The position numbers were made by a program, and so were the translations under genes. Positions 1-8,076 of a stretch of 10,318 nucleotides of DNA are shown in pieces (the stretch's first letter is position 1; each line of letters begins with the position of its first letter). This stretch comes from CAJQQY01 sp964352225 (GTDB taxonomy: Bacteria > Bacteroidota > Bacteroidia > Chitinophagales > Saprospiraceae), in the NCBI GenBank assembly GCA_964352225.1, contig CAYGRM010000240.1, positions 1-10,318 of the forward strand, in the 5' to 3' direction. The notes under the pieces are model-generated. The model had not been told where the DNA came from. It saw nothing but the letters and a program-made list of their open reading frames with translations, and searched no databases.

Positions 1-130
1 CCTGTGAATTGTTATAAATTCTTTTAAAAAAAGATAAGAAATTGATAATCAACTACTTACAACTGAAATAATTCAAAAATCTAAATCCTCCGCTCTAAAT
101 CCGAATATCCCAACTAACGTCAATTTACAT

Positions 131-3100
131 ATGAGATTAATAAATATACTTCTAATTTTCGCATTTACATTAAGTAGTTTCCAAGCATTTAGTCAATGTA
201 ATTTTACAGCTTCTAGTACAAATATTTGTGGCTTAGAATCAGTAAATTTTAATGTAATTAATCCTTCTGGAAATTATACTTGGGACTTTGACGGCGATGG
301 AAATATCGATGCAACAGGATCTAATGTTTCCTACACTTTTCCTCAAGTAAGTTCAAATACCACTTTTTCGGTAGCCTTATTTAGGAATAATAGCTTTTGC
401 TCTGTACAAAATATTACCGTTCAAACTACACCAGATCCGACGATAGGAGTTTTGCCAGGGAGTGGAGTTTTGGATGGAAATCAGATCAGAGTTTGTAGTA
501 GTTTGCCAGATGTAACGCTAAATATTTATAACGCTTCTTCTACTTACTCTAATAATGTGAGTTATACGTTTGATTGGGGAGATGGTACGACAGAAGTTTT
601 TGATAACAGTACATTTCCGGGAACAAATTATATTTCTCATGATTATTCAGGGTTTGGATATTACTACATTGTACTTACCGTAGAAACTTCCAATGGCTGT
701 ACTGCCACTCAAAATTATACTTTTTATAATGGAGGAAATCCTTCGGTGGGGTTAGCCACTCCGGGAAATACAACTGGACTTTGTGCACCTGCAACTGTTG
801 ATTTTCCAATTACCAATACTTCAAATAATCCTGAGGGAACCATTTATAATGTATATGTAAGTGGAGTACTTGTTCAAACTTATACGCAAAATAATATTCC
901 AGCGGCCTTTACCTATACCTTTTTAGAATCATCTTGTGGCCTAAATACTTCAACTGGTAATTATGAAAATGCTTATGATATTCAAATCGAAGCAACTAAT
1001 CCATGTGGATCTTCGCAAGCGACGATTGAACCAATTGAAGTAAGTACGCCACCTGAATTAATAATTTTAATAACTGAACCAACGGCAACTTGTGAAGGAG
1101 AAGAATATACTTTCACCAATGACTCAGGTGGATTGGGTGAAGTTTCGAGTGGAAATCCTTCCACTTGTACTAGTTTACCTCCAACATGGTCAATCACACC
1201 TGGAATTCCGGGAGTGGATTGGGAAGTAATTTCTGGAAACTTTTTTGGGTCTGATGAAATCATTGTAGTTTTTTATACTCCTGGAGATTATACGATAACG
1301 ATGAATATAAATAGTCCCTCTTGTGGATCGGGAGTAGTTAGTCAAACTTTTACTGTTTTTGGAGATCCAGTTTCATCTGCGATTGTAAATTTGGTAACTG
1401 CAGCTTCGCCGGGAGCAGATGAATGTGTTTCGACTGTAGCAACTTTTGAAAATGAATCAGTAGGAGATAGTTTGAGTTATGTTTGGAATATTAGTCCAGC
1501 AGGTGGTTGGAATTTTATGGATACTTCGACTTTTACGACAGAAGATATCATCGTGAATTTTACAGAACCTGGAAATTATAACGTTAGTTTATTGACGAGT
1601 AATTTTTGTGATGCTTCGATTTGGGATACTACTTTAGTCATTGCAGCAGCTCCAGAAATTATTTTAAATCCATTAAATGATTATTGTGAAACAGCCACTT
1701 TAGATTTCGATGCTTCTGATATAAATTATAATGCCAATAACGGAACATTTTCCTCAATCGAGTGGAGTTTTCCAGGTGGATCTCCATCTACTTTTTCAGG
1801 GGCATATCCAACAGGAATTTATTATAGCTCCACAGGAACTTATACAGTAAGTGTTACTGCTACCAATCAATGTGGGCAAAGTACATCAACACAAACATTC
1901 AATGTTCAAGCACCAGGAAATATTTCTACTATGCCTGATCAGACTGTTTGTAAAAATGATGCTTCATTTTTTGTAACAGCGACTCCAGCTGGAGGAACTT
2001 GGTCTGGAACAGGAGTTTCACCAAACGGATTTTTTAATCCAGGAAATAATAATATTGGTGACAATACTTTAACCTATTCTTATATAGATGGGAATTGTAG
2101 TTTGACCGCAACCATGGTAGTAACAGTTTTGAATTTGACACCAACTGATGCAGGACCTGATCAAGAAGCTTGCGTTTATGAAACCTTACTTGAGTTGACG
2201 GGAGCTTCACCATCTGGTGGAACTTGGTCTTCGAATAATGGCGCAGTAATTATTGGAAATACATATGTTGATCCTACTGCTTCTGGTCCTGGAGTTTATA
2301 ATTTAATCTACAGTTACACAGATGGTAATAACTGTACAAATACAAGTAATAAAATAGTCGTCATTAATGATCGTCCAGATGTTGAAGCAGGTTTAGATCA
2401 ATCAATTTGTGAAAATCCATATGATATTTCATTGACTGGTTTTTCACCTTTAGGTGGAACTTGGACTGGAACTGGGGTTACTCCAATGGGAGTTTTTAAT
2501 GCTGGAAACACTCCAGGATTGGGAGACTACACTTTGACTTATAGCTATGTTGACCCAAATACTGGATGTGTAAATAGTGATACCAAAGTCATTTCGGTGG
2601 TTCCTAATGATGTGGCAGATGCCGGAATGGACGAAGAATACTGTGTAAACGATAATCCATTTTCCATCTCAACAGGAACTCCAGTTGGAGGAACTTGGAG
2701 TGGAAATGGAATTACTCCAGGTAGTAACATCTTCAATCCTGCTACTGCTGGAGTTGGAATTCATGTGGTGACTTATACTTTTGGAGCAGGAGTTTGTGAA
2801 ACATCAGATACGAAAGTTATCGAAGTTATTGACTTACCTAACATTACTCTTCCAAATATAAATGATGTTTGTTTAAATGGAACTTTAGTTGATTTGAGTG
2901 GAGTAAGTCCAGCAGGTGGAGCTTGGTCAGGAACAGGTGTTTCTGGAAGTGATTTTGCACCTGATGTTGCTGGTGTTGGAGTTCATACTTTGACTTATTT
3001 TTATACAGACATGAATACTTTGTGTTCAAATTCAGCAAGTGTAGATATTGAAGTTTTACCACTTCCTACAATTTTGGTAAATGATACTTCTTATTGTAAT

Positions 3101-6100
3101 ACGCCAGGATTGGTAGGTTTACCAGTTGCAAATCCTTCAGGAGGAACTTGGTCTGGAAATGGAATTGTAGGCAATCAATTTGATCCATATAATTTAGGTG
3201 TTGGAAATTACATTTTGACTTATACCTATACCGATGGAAATGGCTGTGAAAATAACACCACCATTACGGTAAGTGTAATTTCTCCTGATAATGTAAATGC
3301 AGGAAGTAATTTTGAAATTTGTATCGATGCTGGTGCTATTGATTTGAGTCAAATGGCTTCTCCTTCTGGCGGAACTTGGAACTCAAATGGAAGTGCTGGA
3401 CTTAATGGAAATTCTTTTAACCCATTTACTGCAGGAGTTGGAACACATACGTTAACTTACTTTTTTGGAAGTGGAAATTGTCAAGTGAGTGATGAGGTAG
3501 AAATCACCATCAATCCTTTGCCGGTGGTTACCACTATGGATGACTTTGAAGTTTGTGAAAGTGAAAAATCTGTTGTTCTTTCTGCTCAACCTTATGGTGG
3601 AACCTGGACGAGTAACAATGGAGGTATTTTAGCTGTGAATATTTTTGATGCAACAGCTTCTGGTCCTGGTAACTTTTCCTTCACTTATACTTACCAAGAT
3701 AATAATGGATGTGATAATTCTGATAACCTTTTAGTTTCAGTAAATCCACTTCCAACCTTAACTACTAATGATACCACTTATTGTAATACTCCAGGATTTG
3801 TTCCTCTTCCATACTCCACTCCAATAGGTGGAACTTGGAGTGGACAAGGAGTCAGTAATAATCAATTTGATCCGCAAACAGCAGGAGGAATTGGAAATTA
3901 CAATGTAACTTATACCTACACAGATGGAAATGGTTGTACCAATGAAATAGTTTCTACCGTTTCCGTTACCTCTTCTCAAGCCATAGATGCTGGGCCAGAT
4001 ATGGAAATTTGTATGGATTATGGAATAATTAATTTAGAAAATATTTCTTCACCAGCCGGTGGGACTTGGATAGCAAATGGAAGTACAGGATTAGTTGGAA
4101 ATACATTTGATCCTACCCTTGCGGGAGATGGAACTCATACCTTGACTTACACCGTAGGTTCTGCTAATTGTCAAGTTTGGGATGATCTCGTAATCATCGT
4201 TCATGAGTTACCTTATGTTGATGCTAGTCCAGATCAAGAACTATGTTTTGGAGAACCAAACTTTGACCTAGTTGGTTTCCCTACAGGAGGGACTTGGACT
4301 GGAACGGGAATTATTGATGCTCAAAATGGAACCTTTTATGCTTCAAATACTCCAGGAGATTACACCTTAACTTATTCATTTACCAATAGTGAAGGCTGTA
4401 TCAACTCTGATGAAGTGATCGTAACTATCAAACCTTTGCCAGTTGTTGACGCAGGAAATGACATCACTTTTTGTAATCAACCAGGTAATATTATTTTAGA
4501 TCCAGCAACGCCAGCAGGAGGAACTTGGTCAGGAGATGGAATCGTGGATGGAGCAAATGGAGTTTTCAATCCATTCAACTCAAGTGGAGTTGGAAGTTAT
4601 GACATCATTTATACTTACACCAATCCAAATACAGATTGTACTAATTCAGATACCATCATTATAACTATTATTGATCCTGAAGTGATCGATGCTGGGCCCA
4701 ATGATACACTTTGTATCGATCAAGGAACTCATCAATTAGCTAATTTCCAACCTGCCAACGGAACATGGAGCGGAGCGGGAATCACGGATGCCAATGCTGG
4801 GATTTTTGATCCTGTCGTTGCTGGCGAAGGATTACATACAATCACTTATCAATTCGGATCAGGAAGTTGTTTTGTCGAAGACACTAAAACAATTTTAGTC
4901 ATTGACTTAAGTTATGTAACTGCTGGTCCAGATGAAACGACTTGTTTTACTTATGATTATTTTGCTTTATCGGGCTATTCACCTGCTGGAGGAATCTGGA
5001 CTGGAAATGGAATTATCGATGGAGAAAATGGAATCTTTGATCCTTCAATTGCTCAAGTTGGAGATCACGTTTTGACCTATACATATACTGATGATCTATC
5101 AGGATGTATTATTTCTGACGCAAGACTAATGACGGTTTTTCCAATGGAAGATCCAACTTTTAATATGCCTCATTTGGTTTGTAGAAATGAAGTGGTCAAT
5201 TTTGAAAACTTATCTCCTTCACATTATTCAGCTTCTTGGGATTTTGGAGATGGAAATTCTTCGACTGATTTTTCTCCAAGCTATGCTTACGATGTCGTTG
5301 GAACTTACGTAGTTACCTTAGAAGTTGAAAATGAGCATGGTTGTTTTGGAGAAATTTCAGATACGATTGTAGTGACTGATGTTCCAGTTGCTTATTTCCA
5401 ACCTGATACTTCTGAAGCTTGTGTTGGTCTGGAATTGACATTAACAAATCTAAGTTTTGGTGTTGATTTGTCTTACAACTGGACTTTCGGCGACAATCAA
5501 AATGGGAGTACTCTAGAGAATCCAGGAGTTATTTATTTTGAAAATGGAATTAATGATACTGCCTATGTAATTACTTTAACCACTACCAACCAATGTGGAA
5601 GTAGTACTTACCAAGATGTAGTAACCGTAACTCCTCAACCAGTAGCGAATATTGGTTTGTCACCACAGACGGATTGTTCTCCAGTTATTATGGAATTCGC
5701 TAATATTTCTGTTGGAGCTGCTACCGACTTTTATTGGGATTATGGAAATGGAAATACCTCTCATGGAGTGCTTCCAGAAACGCAAACTTACATCGCAGAT
5801 ACCACCATTGAAGTTTATACCGTAACCTTAGTTTCTTCAAATGTGTGTGGATCTGATACTGCAACTACTCAAATTGTAGTTACTCCGCCAGACGTTCAAG
5901 CTTTGGCTGGAGCATCACAATTAGCTGGTTGTCAACCACTTACCGTTGACTTTTACAACTATGCAACGCCAGGAGCCACGATTGATTGGACATTTGGAGA
6001 TGGTAACTCATCGTCTCAGTTGCAGCCATCTCACACCTTTACCGAGCCAGGAGAATATACCATAATTCAATTTGCGGGAAGTGATTGTGGTTACGATACA

Positions 6101-7666
6101 ACTTCAATGAAGATAATAGTTTACCCAGCGCCAGAGGTTGAATTTACGCATCCAAGTTATGTATGTTTAAATCAGCCAATTCAATTTTCTAATAATTCAA
6201 TTAACACTTCGGGAAATTATTGGGACTTCGGAGATGGTCAAACTTCTCAATTAAATCAACCTGAGCACATCTTTAATGAGCCTGGTCAATACACAGTTAC
6301 GCTTCAAGGAGTTTCAATTTATAATCAATGTCCTGCTACTTACACGAGTATCGTAACAGTTATGGATTTGCCAAATGCAAGTTTCGAACCCGCAGCATAT
6401 AGTGGTTGTGTTCCTTTTGAAATTGAATTATACAATAGCTCACAAGGAACTATTTTTTACGAATGGAGTTTTGGAGATGGCAATACTTCGATTGAAGAAA
6501 GTCCTAAACATCTTTACGAAGAAGTGGGAACCTATGAAGTAACTCTAATCGCTACAGATATCAATGGATGTTTCAATGATACTACTCTTTCAAATATTAT
6601 TGTTCACCCAACAGCAGAAGCAGCATTTGAATTTGAACGAACTTCACTTTGTGGATTACCTGCAACGATTAATTTTGAAAATCAATCGCAAGGTGCAACA
6701 GGATACACTTGGAATTTTGGAGATGGATTGACCACTCCAAATACCAGTCCTTCTAACGTCTATTCTGAAGCAGGAGAATACTCTGTTGAATTAATTGCAA
6801 CTAACCAGTTTTCATGTGCTGATACAACTATTCAAGATTTGATCATTTACCCAGAACCAGAAGCCAATTTTGAAGTAGAAAATAAAGAAGGTTGTGAACC
6901 AATGGAAGTGACTTTTAGAAATACTTCTACTGCAAGTAATAATTTTTATTGGGACTTTGGAAATGGAAATATTTCTGAAGAAGAAAACCCAATTAACCTA
7001 TACGAAGAGAATGGATTGTATGATGTTCAGTTAGTCGTTTCAATTGATGATGCTTGTTTTGATACTATTGTTTTAAACGAATTAGTTAATGTTCATATCA
7101 CTCCATTTGCTAACTTTGAAGTCGATGAAGCAAATGCTGGAGTTAATGATGGAGCATTTCAAATGATTAACCTTTCAGAAAATGCAGACAATTATTATTG
7201 GGAGTTTTCTGATGGAGGATCTTCTCAGGCAGTTAATCCAATCCATCGTTTTTTCAATAATGGCAACAAACAAATTTACTTAGAGGCAAGTACTGAATTT
7301 GGATGTGTGGATGATACCTTAATTAATTTTATTCCAAAAACGATTAAAGGATTATTTGTTCCAAATGCTTTTTCACCTGAACAAGGTATTGGTGATGTGA
7401 GAGTTTTCCAGCCGGCTGGAGTTGGTTTAAAAGAATATCATATGCAGATTTTTTCTCCTTATGGTCAATTGCTTTGGGAAACTCAAGAAATAGAAGATGG
7501 ACAACCAACTGAGTTTTGGGATGGAAGAGTAAAGGGAAAATTGATGGCACAAGATGTCTATGTCTGGAAAGCTTATGCCGTATTTGACGACGGAACTGTT
7601 TGGCAGGGTGAGAAGAAAAAGAATGGAGGTTACAAGACTATGGGTTCGGTAACTTTGCTGAGGTAA
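131..7666 (+). CDS. Giant secreted PKD/Ig-like repeat protein with type B T9SS (gliding motility-associated) C-terminal domain
   Basis: Predicted cell-surface or released adhesin of 2511 residues, exported by Sec and then the type IX secretion system. Seen in the sequence: a signal peptide at 1-22 with likely cleavage at AFSQ|C; about six PKD/Ig-like modules at 24-593, with PKD cores at W51 and W149; fourteen GGTW modules at 597-1672; nine PKD modules at 1673-2403 with the W-[DTNSE]-[FY]-[GS]-[DN] core at W1703, 1784, 1869, 1953, 2031, 2112, 2194, 2274 and 2357; and a C-terminal domain at about 2406-2511 starting FVPNAFSP. The last part matches the CHU_C/gliding-motility-associated type B sorting domain. 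The repeats are acidic and poor in Lys/Arg, and most modules carry two cysteines. The ATG fits because the signal peptide follows at once; no Shine-Dalgarno is visible, as is usual in Bacteroidota. No enzymatic domain is recognisable. An adhesive or structural role is inferred from the architecture; the ligand is unknown. The gene is monocistronic, closed by the hairpin at 7668-7710. Confidence 0.93.
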   Translation: MRLINILLIFAFTLSSFQAFSQCNFTASSTNICGLESVNFNVINPSGNYTWDFDGDGNIDATGSNVSYTFPQVSSNTTFSVALFRNNSFCSVQNITVQTTPDPTIGVLPGSGVLDGNQIRVCSSLPDVTLNIYNASSTYSNNVSYTFDWGDGTTEVFDNSTFPGTNYISHDYSGFGYYYIVLTVETSNGCTATQNYTFYNGGNPSVGLATPGNTTGLCAPATVDFPITNTSNNPEGTIYNVYVSGVLVQTYTQNNIPAAFTYTFLESSCGLNTSTGNYENAYDIQIEATNPCGSSQATIEPIEVSTPPELIILITEPTATCEGEEYTFTNDSGGLGEVSSGNPSTCTSLPPTWSITPGIPGVDWEVISGNFFGSDEIIVVFYTPGDYTITMNINSPSCGSGVVSQTFTVFGDPVSSAIVNLVTAASPGADECVSTVATFENESVGDSLSYVWNISPAGGWNFMDTSTFTTEDIIVNFTEPGNYNVSLLTSNFCDASIWDTTLVIAAAPEIILNPLNDYCETATLDFDASDINYNANNGTFSSIEWSFPGGSPSTFSGAYPTGIYYSSTGTYTVSVTATNQCGQSTSTQTFNVQAPGNISTMPDQTVCKNDASFFVTATPAGGTWSGTGVSPNGFFNPGNNNIGDNTLTYSYIDGNCSLTATMVVTVLNLTPTDAGPDQEACVYETLLELTGASPSGGTWSSNNGAVIIGNTYVDPTASGPGVYNLIYSYTDGNNCTNTSNKIVVINDRPDVEAGLDQSICENPYDISLTGFSPLGGTWTGTGVTPMGVFNAGNTPGLGDYTLTYSYVDPNTGCVNSDTKVISVVPNDVADAGMDEEYCVNDNPFSISTGTPVGGTWSGNGITPGSNIFNPATAGVGIHVVTYTFGAGVCETSDTKVIEVIDLPNITLPNINDVCLNGTLVDLSGVSPAGGAWSGTGVSGSDFAPDVAGVGVHTLTYFYTDMNTLCSNSASVDIEVLPLPTILVNDTSYCNTPGLVGLPVANPSGGTWSGNGIVGNQFDPYNLGVGNYILTYTYTDGNGCENNTTITVSVISPDNVNAGSNFEICIDAGAIDLSQMASPSGGTWNSNGSAGLNGNSFNPFTAGVGTHTLTYFFGSGNCQVSDEVEITINPLPVVTTMDDFEVCESEKSVVLSAQPYGGTWTSNNGGILAVNIFDATASGPGNFSFTYTYQDNNGCDNSDNLLVSVNPLPTLTTNDTTYCNTPGFVPLPYSTPIGGTWSGQGVSNNQFDPQTAGGIGNYNVTYTYTDGNGCTNEIVSTVSVTSSQAIDAGPDMEICMDYGIINLENISSPAGGTWIANGSTGLVGNTFDPTLAGDGTHTLTYTVGSANCQVWDDLVIIVHELPYVDASPDQELCFGEPNFDLVGFPTGGTWTGTGIIDAQNGTFYASNTPGDYTLTYSFTNSEGCINSDEVIVTIKPLPVVDAGNDITFCNQPGNIILDPATPAGGTWSGDGIVDGANGVFNPFNSSGVGSYDIIYTYTNPNTDCTNSDTIIITIIDPEVIDAGPNDTLCIDQGTHQLANFQPANGTWSGAGITDANAGIFDPVVAGEGLHTITYQFGSGSCFVEDTKTILVIDLSYVTAGPDETTCFTYDYFALSGYSPAGGIWTGNGIIDGENGIFDPSIAQVGDHVLTYTYTDDLSGCIISDARLMTVFPMEDPTFNMPHLVCRNEVVNFENLSPSHYSASWDFGDGNSSTDFSPSYAYDVVGTYVVTLEVENEHGCFGEISDTIVVTDVPVAYFQPDTSEACVGLELTLTNLSFGVDLSYNWTFGDNQNGSTLENPGVIYFENGINDTAYVITLTTTNQCGSSTYQDVVTVTPQPVANIGLSPQTDCSPVIMEFANISVGAATDFYWDYGNGNTSHGVLPETQTYIADTTIEVYTVTLVSSNVCGSDTATTQIVVTPPDVQALAGASQLAGCQPLTVDFYNYATPGATIDWTFGDGNSSSQLQPSHTFTEPGEYTIIQFAGSDCGYDTTSMKIIVYPAPEVEFTHPSYVCLNQPIQFSNNSINTSGNYWDFGDGQTSQLNQPEHIFNEPGQYTVTLQGVSIYNQCPATYTSIVTVMDLPNASFEPAAYSGCVPFEIELYNSSQGTIFYEWSFGDGNTSIEESPKHLYEEVGTYEVTLIATDINGCFNDTTLSNIIVHPTAEAAFEFERTSLCGLPATINFENQSQGATGYTWNFGDGLTTPNTSPSNVYSEAGEYSVELIATNQFSCADTTIQDLIIYPEPEANFEVENKEGCEPMEVTFRNTSTASNNFYWDFGNGNISEEENPINLYEENGLYDVQLVVSIDDACFDTIVLNELVNVHITPFANFEVDEANAGVNDGAFQMINLSENADNYYWEFSDGGSSQAVNPIHRFFNNGNKQIYLEASTEFGCVDDTLINFIPKTIKGLFVPNAFSPEQGIGDVRVFQPAGVGLKEYHMQIFSPYGQLLWETQEIEDGQPTEFWDGRVKGKLMAQDVYVWKAYAVFDDGTVWQGEKKKNGGYKTMGSVTLLR
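1919..5146 (+). repeat. Array of fourteen ~77-residue GGTW modules, arranged as a three-module super-repeat
   Basis: Coding repeat inside the giant gene, residues 597-1672. The GG[TAI]W (once NGTW) signature begins at residues 621, 696, 775, 853, 929, 1004, 1080, 1156, 1233, 1310, 1386, 1463, 1543 and 1620, so the period is 75-80 residues. A module usually opens with an AGPDQ-like turn and a Cys, then P-x-GGTWSG-x-G, then F-x-P, then AG-x-G-x-HTLTYTYTD, a second Cys and a final strand. Three types alternate in strict order. Type A has a short FGSGNC-like second-Cys segment and ends near LP. Type B usually ends in PLP or a variant. Type C ends without LP and leads into [VI]-x-AG. Full A-B-C units span about 1919-2608, 2609-3289, 3290-3979 and 3980-4681; 4682-5146 holds a final A-B pair. 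The fold is probably Ig-like beta sandwich (inference); such modules are familiar in large Bacteroidota surface proteins. Confidence 0.85.
5147..7340 (+). repeat. Array of nine ~82-residue PKD modules
   Basis: Coding repeat inside the giant gene, residues about 1673-2403. Each module has a C-x-P/L-like opening strand, an N-x-S segment, the PKD core (for example YEWSFGDGNTS), a P-x-H/Y-x-Y segment, G-x-Y-x-V-T-L and a closing C. Core Trp residues are 78-85 apart. Modules two and three diverge most: the core reads WTFGDNQN in one and WDYGNGN in the other. The ninth reads WEFSDGGSS and lacks the opening cysteine. PKD domains are beta-sandwich modules common in surface and extracellular proteins, where they act as spacers or in carbohydrate or protein contact. 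Here they probably form a stalk between the GGTW region and the cell-surface anchor. Confidence 0.85.
7346..7663 (+). other. Type B T9SS C-terminal domain (CHU_C/gliding motility-associated family) of the giant protein
   Basis: Residues about 2406-2511. The segment runs FVPNAFSP, then a variable G-x-G-D-V-R-V-F-Q-P, then MQIFSPYGQLLWET, FWDGRVKGKLMAQDVYVWKAYAVFDDGTVW, and ends G-S-V-T-L-L-R. This order (F-x-P-N-A-F-S-P, I-F-x-x-x-G-x-x-[LI]-[WF], W-D-G, G-x-Y-x-W) is the known signature of the gliding-motility-associated C-terminal domain. That domain directs cargo such as SprB-like adhesins through the T9SS and usually depends on a PorP/SprF-type partner. No such partner is encoded in this window. 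Unlike the classic D-G-T-W-N-G-x-x-x-G form, the middle reads E-F-W-D-G-R-V-K-G-K, a modest variation that I do not think alters the call. Confidence 0.88.
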
Positions 7667-7667
7667 A

Positions 7668-7710
7668 AAAATTAACCTTCCAGAAATTAAAATTCTGGAA
7701 GGTTAATTTT
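7668..7710 (+). terminator. Strong intrinsic terminator of the giant gene
   Basis: The hairpin begins two bases after the TAA stop. The left arm at 7668-7685 (AAAATTAACCTTCCAGAA) is the perfect reverse complement of the right arm at 7693-7710, giving 18 base pairs around a 7-nt loop. The right arm ends in TTTT, and a run of A precedes the left arm, so the hairpin could stop transcription from either side. Its core differs from the terminator after the next gene by one compensatory base pair. Confidence 0.85.
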
Positions 7711-7756
7711 AATTCAAAACATTTTGAATTTGATTATTTATTCAAAAATTTTGAAT
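7711..7756. repeat. Two matching short palindromes
   Basis: The first palindrome, 7711-7730, reads AATTCAAAA, CA, TTTTGAATT with 9-bp perfect arms. The second, 7740-7756, reads ATTCAAAA, A, TTTTGAAT with 8-bp perfect arms. The arms of the two sites are identical over eight bases and the centres are about 27.5 bp apart. They lie directly after the terminator hairpin. They could be a two-site operator, the end of a decayed convergent element, or chance in AT-rich DNA. There is no direct evidence for a function. Confidence 0.45.
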
Positions 7757-7837
7757 CGACTTTTTCACCTACAATATTAATACTTCCGACCAAACAAATA
7801 TTGCGACTAAAGATTTAAGTACTGCGCATAAAAAAAG

Positions 7838-8023
7838 ATATCATGTCAAAACATGATAAAGGGCTTTATCATAAATAATAAATTTGAACAATTTAAGGCA
7901 TTTAAAAACATATAAGATTCCCATAATAAAGGCTTATATGTTCTTAAATGTCTTATATGTTTTAAAAAAAGACACATTCAACCTTACATGGTATTTTTAT
8001 GAGAAAGCCCTTAAACATGATAT
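7838..8023. repeat. 186-bp nested imperfect inverted repeat (possible MITE/REP-like element or structured leader)
   Basis: Three layers of inverted symmetry share one centre region. The outer ends pair over 9 bp (7838-7846 ATATCATGT with 8015-8023). The next layer, 7859-7875 with 7996-8012, pairs at 16 of 17 positions around the sequence AAGGGCTTT / AAAGCCCTT. The inner layer, 7894-7916 with 7933-7955, pairs at 21 of 23 positions plus one G-T, with a 16-nt loop. The heptamer-rich CTTATATGTT also recurs directly at 7933 and 7952. No coding frame of useful length lies inside. The element ends 53 bp before the next start codon, so part of it could be transcribed as a leader. It could equally be a non-autonomous repeat; only a genome-wide search for copies can tell. 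Confidence 0.55.
7879..7886 (+). promoter_or_regulatory. Possible Bacteroidota -7 element within the palindromic region
   Basis: TAAATTTG matches the Bacteroidota -7 consensus TAnnTTTG exactly, but no TTG is found at the expected -33 distance. If used, transcription would begin near 7893, right at the base of the inner 23-position hairpin, giving the 8077 gene a leader of about 184 nt. In DNA this AT-rich the 8-base match could be chance. Confidence 0.22.
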
Positions 8024-8076
8024 ACTTTAGTTTTATAAATCGAATATTTTAATAACTACATAACCAATTTTAACTC

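Noticed and set aside
1..130. Promoter or regulatory site for the giant gene
   Set aside because: No TAnnTTTG match and no clear inverted repeat; only AT-rich sequence is visible, so any promoter call would be a guess.
982..1263. Minus-strand open frame of 93 codons, and similar ones at 2545-2736, 2844-3062, 3758-3979, 7344-7550 and 9706-9903
   Set aside because: All lie wholly inside well-supported + strand genes and follow their repeat pattern; their products look like antisense translations with no signal, domain or usable start context.
1919..5146. CRISPR-like or tandem satellite array
   Set aside because: The period of about 230 bp (690 bp for the super-repeat) is in frame, the copies are diverged and code for Ig-like modules, so this is protein repeat, not CRISPR.
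131..7666. Frameshift or gene fusion in the giant gene
   Set aside because: The frame is open throughout, module spacing is regular to the end, and signal peptide and secretion signal are both intact.
7843..7878. 11-codon frame MSKHDKGLYHK as a real small gene
   Set aside because: Too short to support alone, with no ribosome-binding context. It is kept only as part of the hairpin observation.
7838..8023. Complete insertion sequence
   Set aside because: No transposase frame on either strand and only 186 bp long; at most a non-autonomous derivative.
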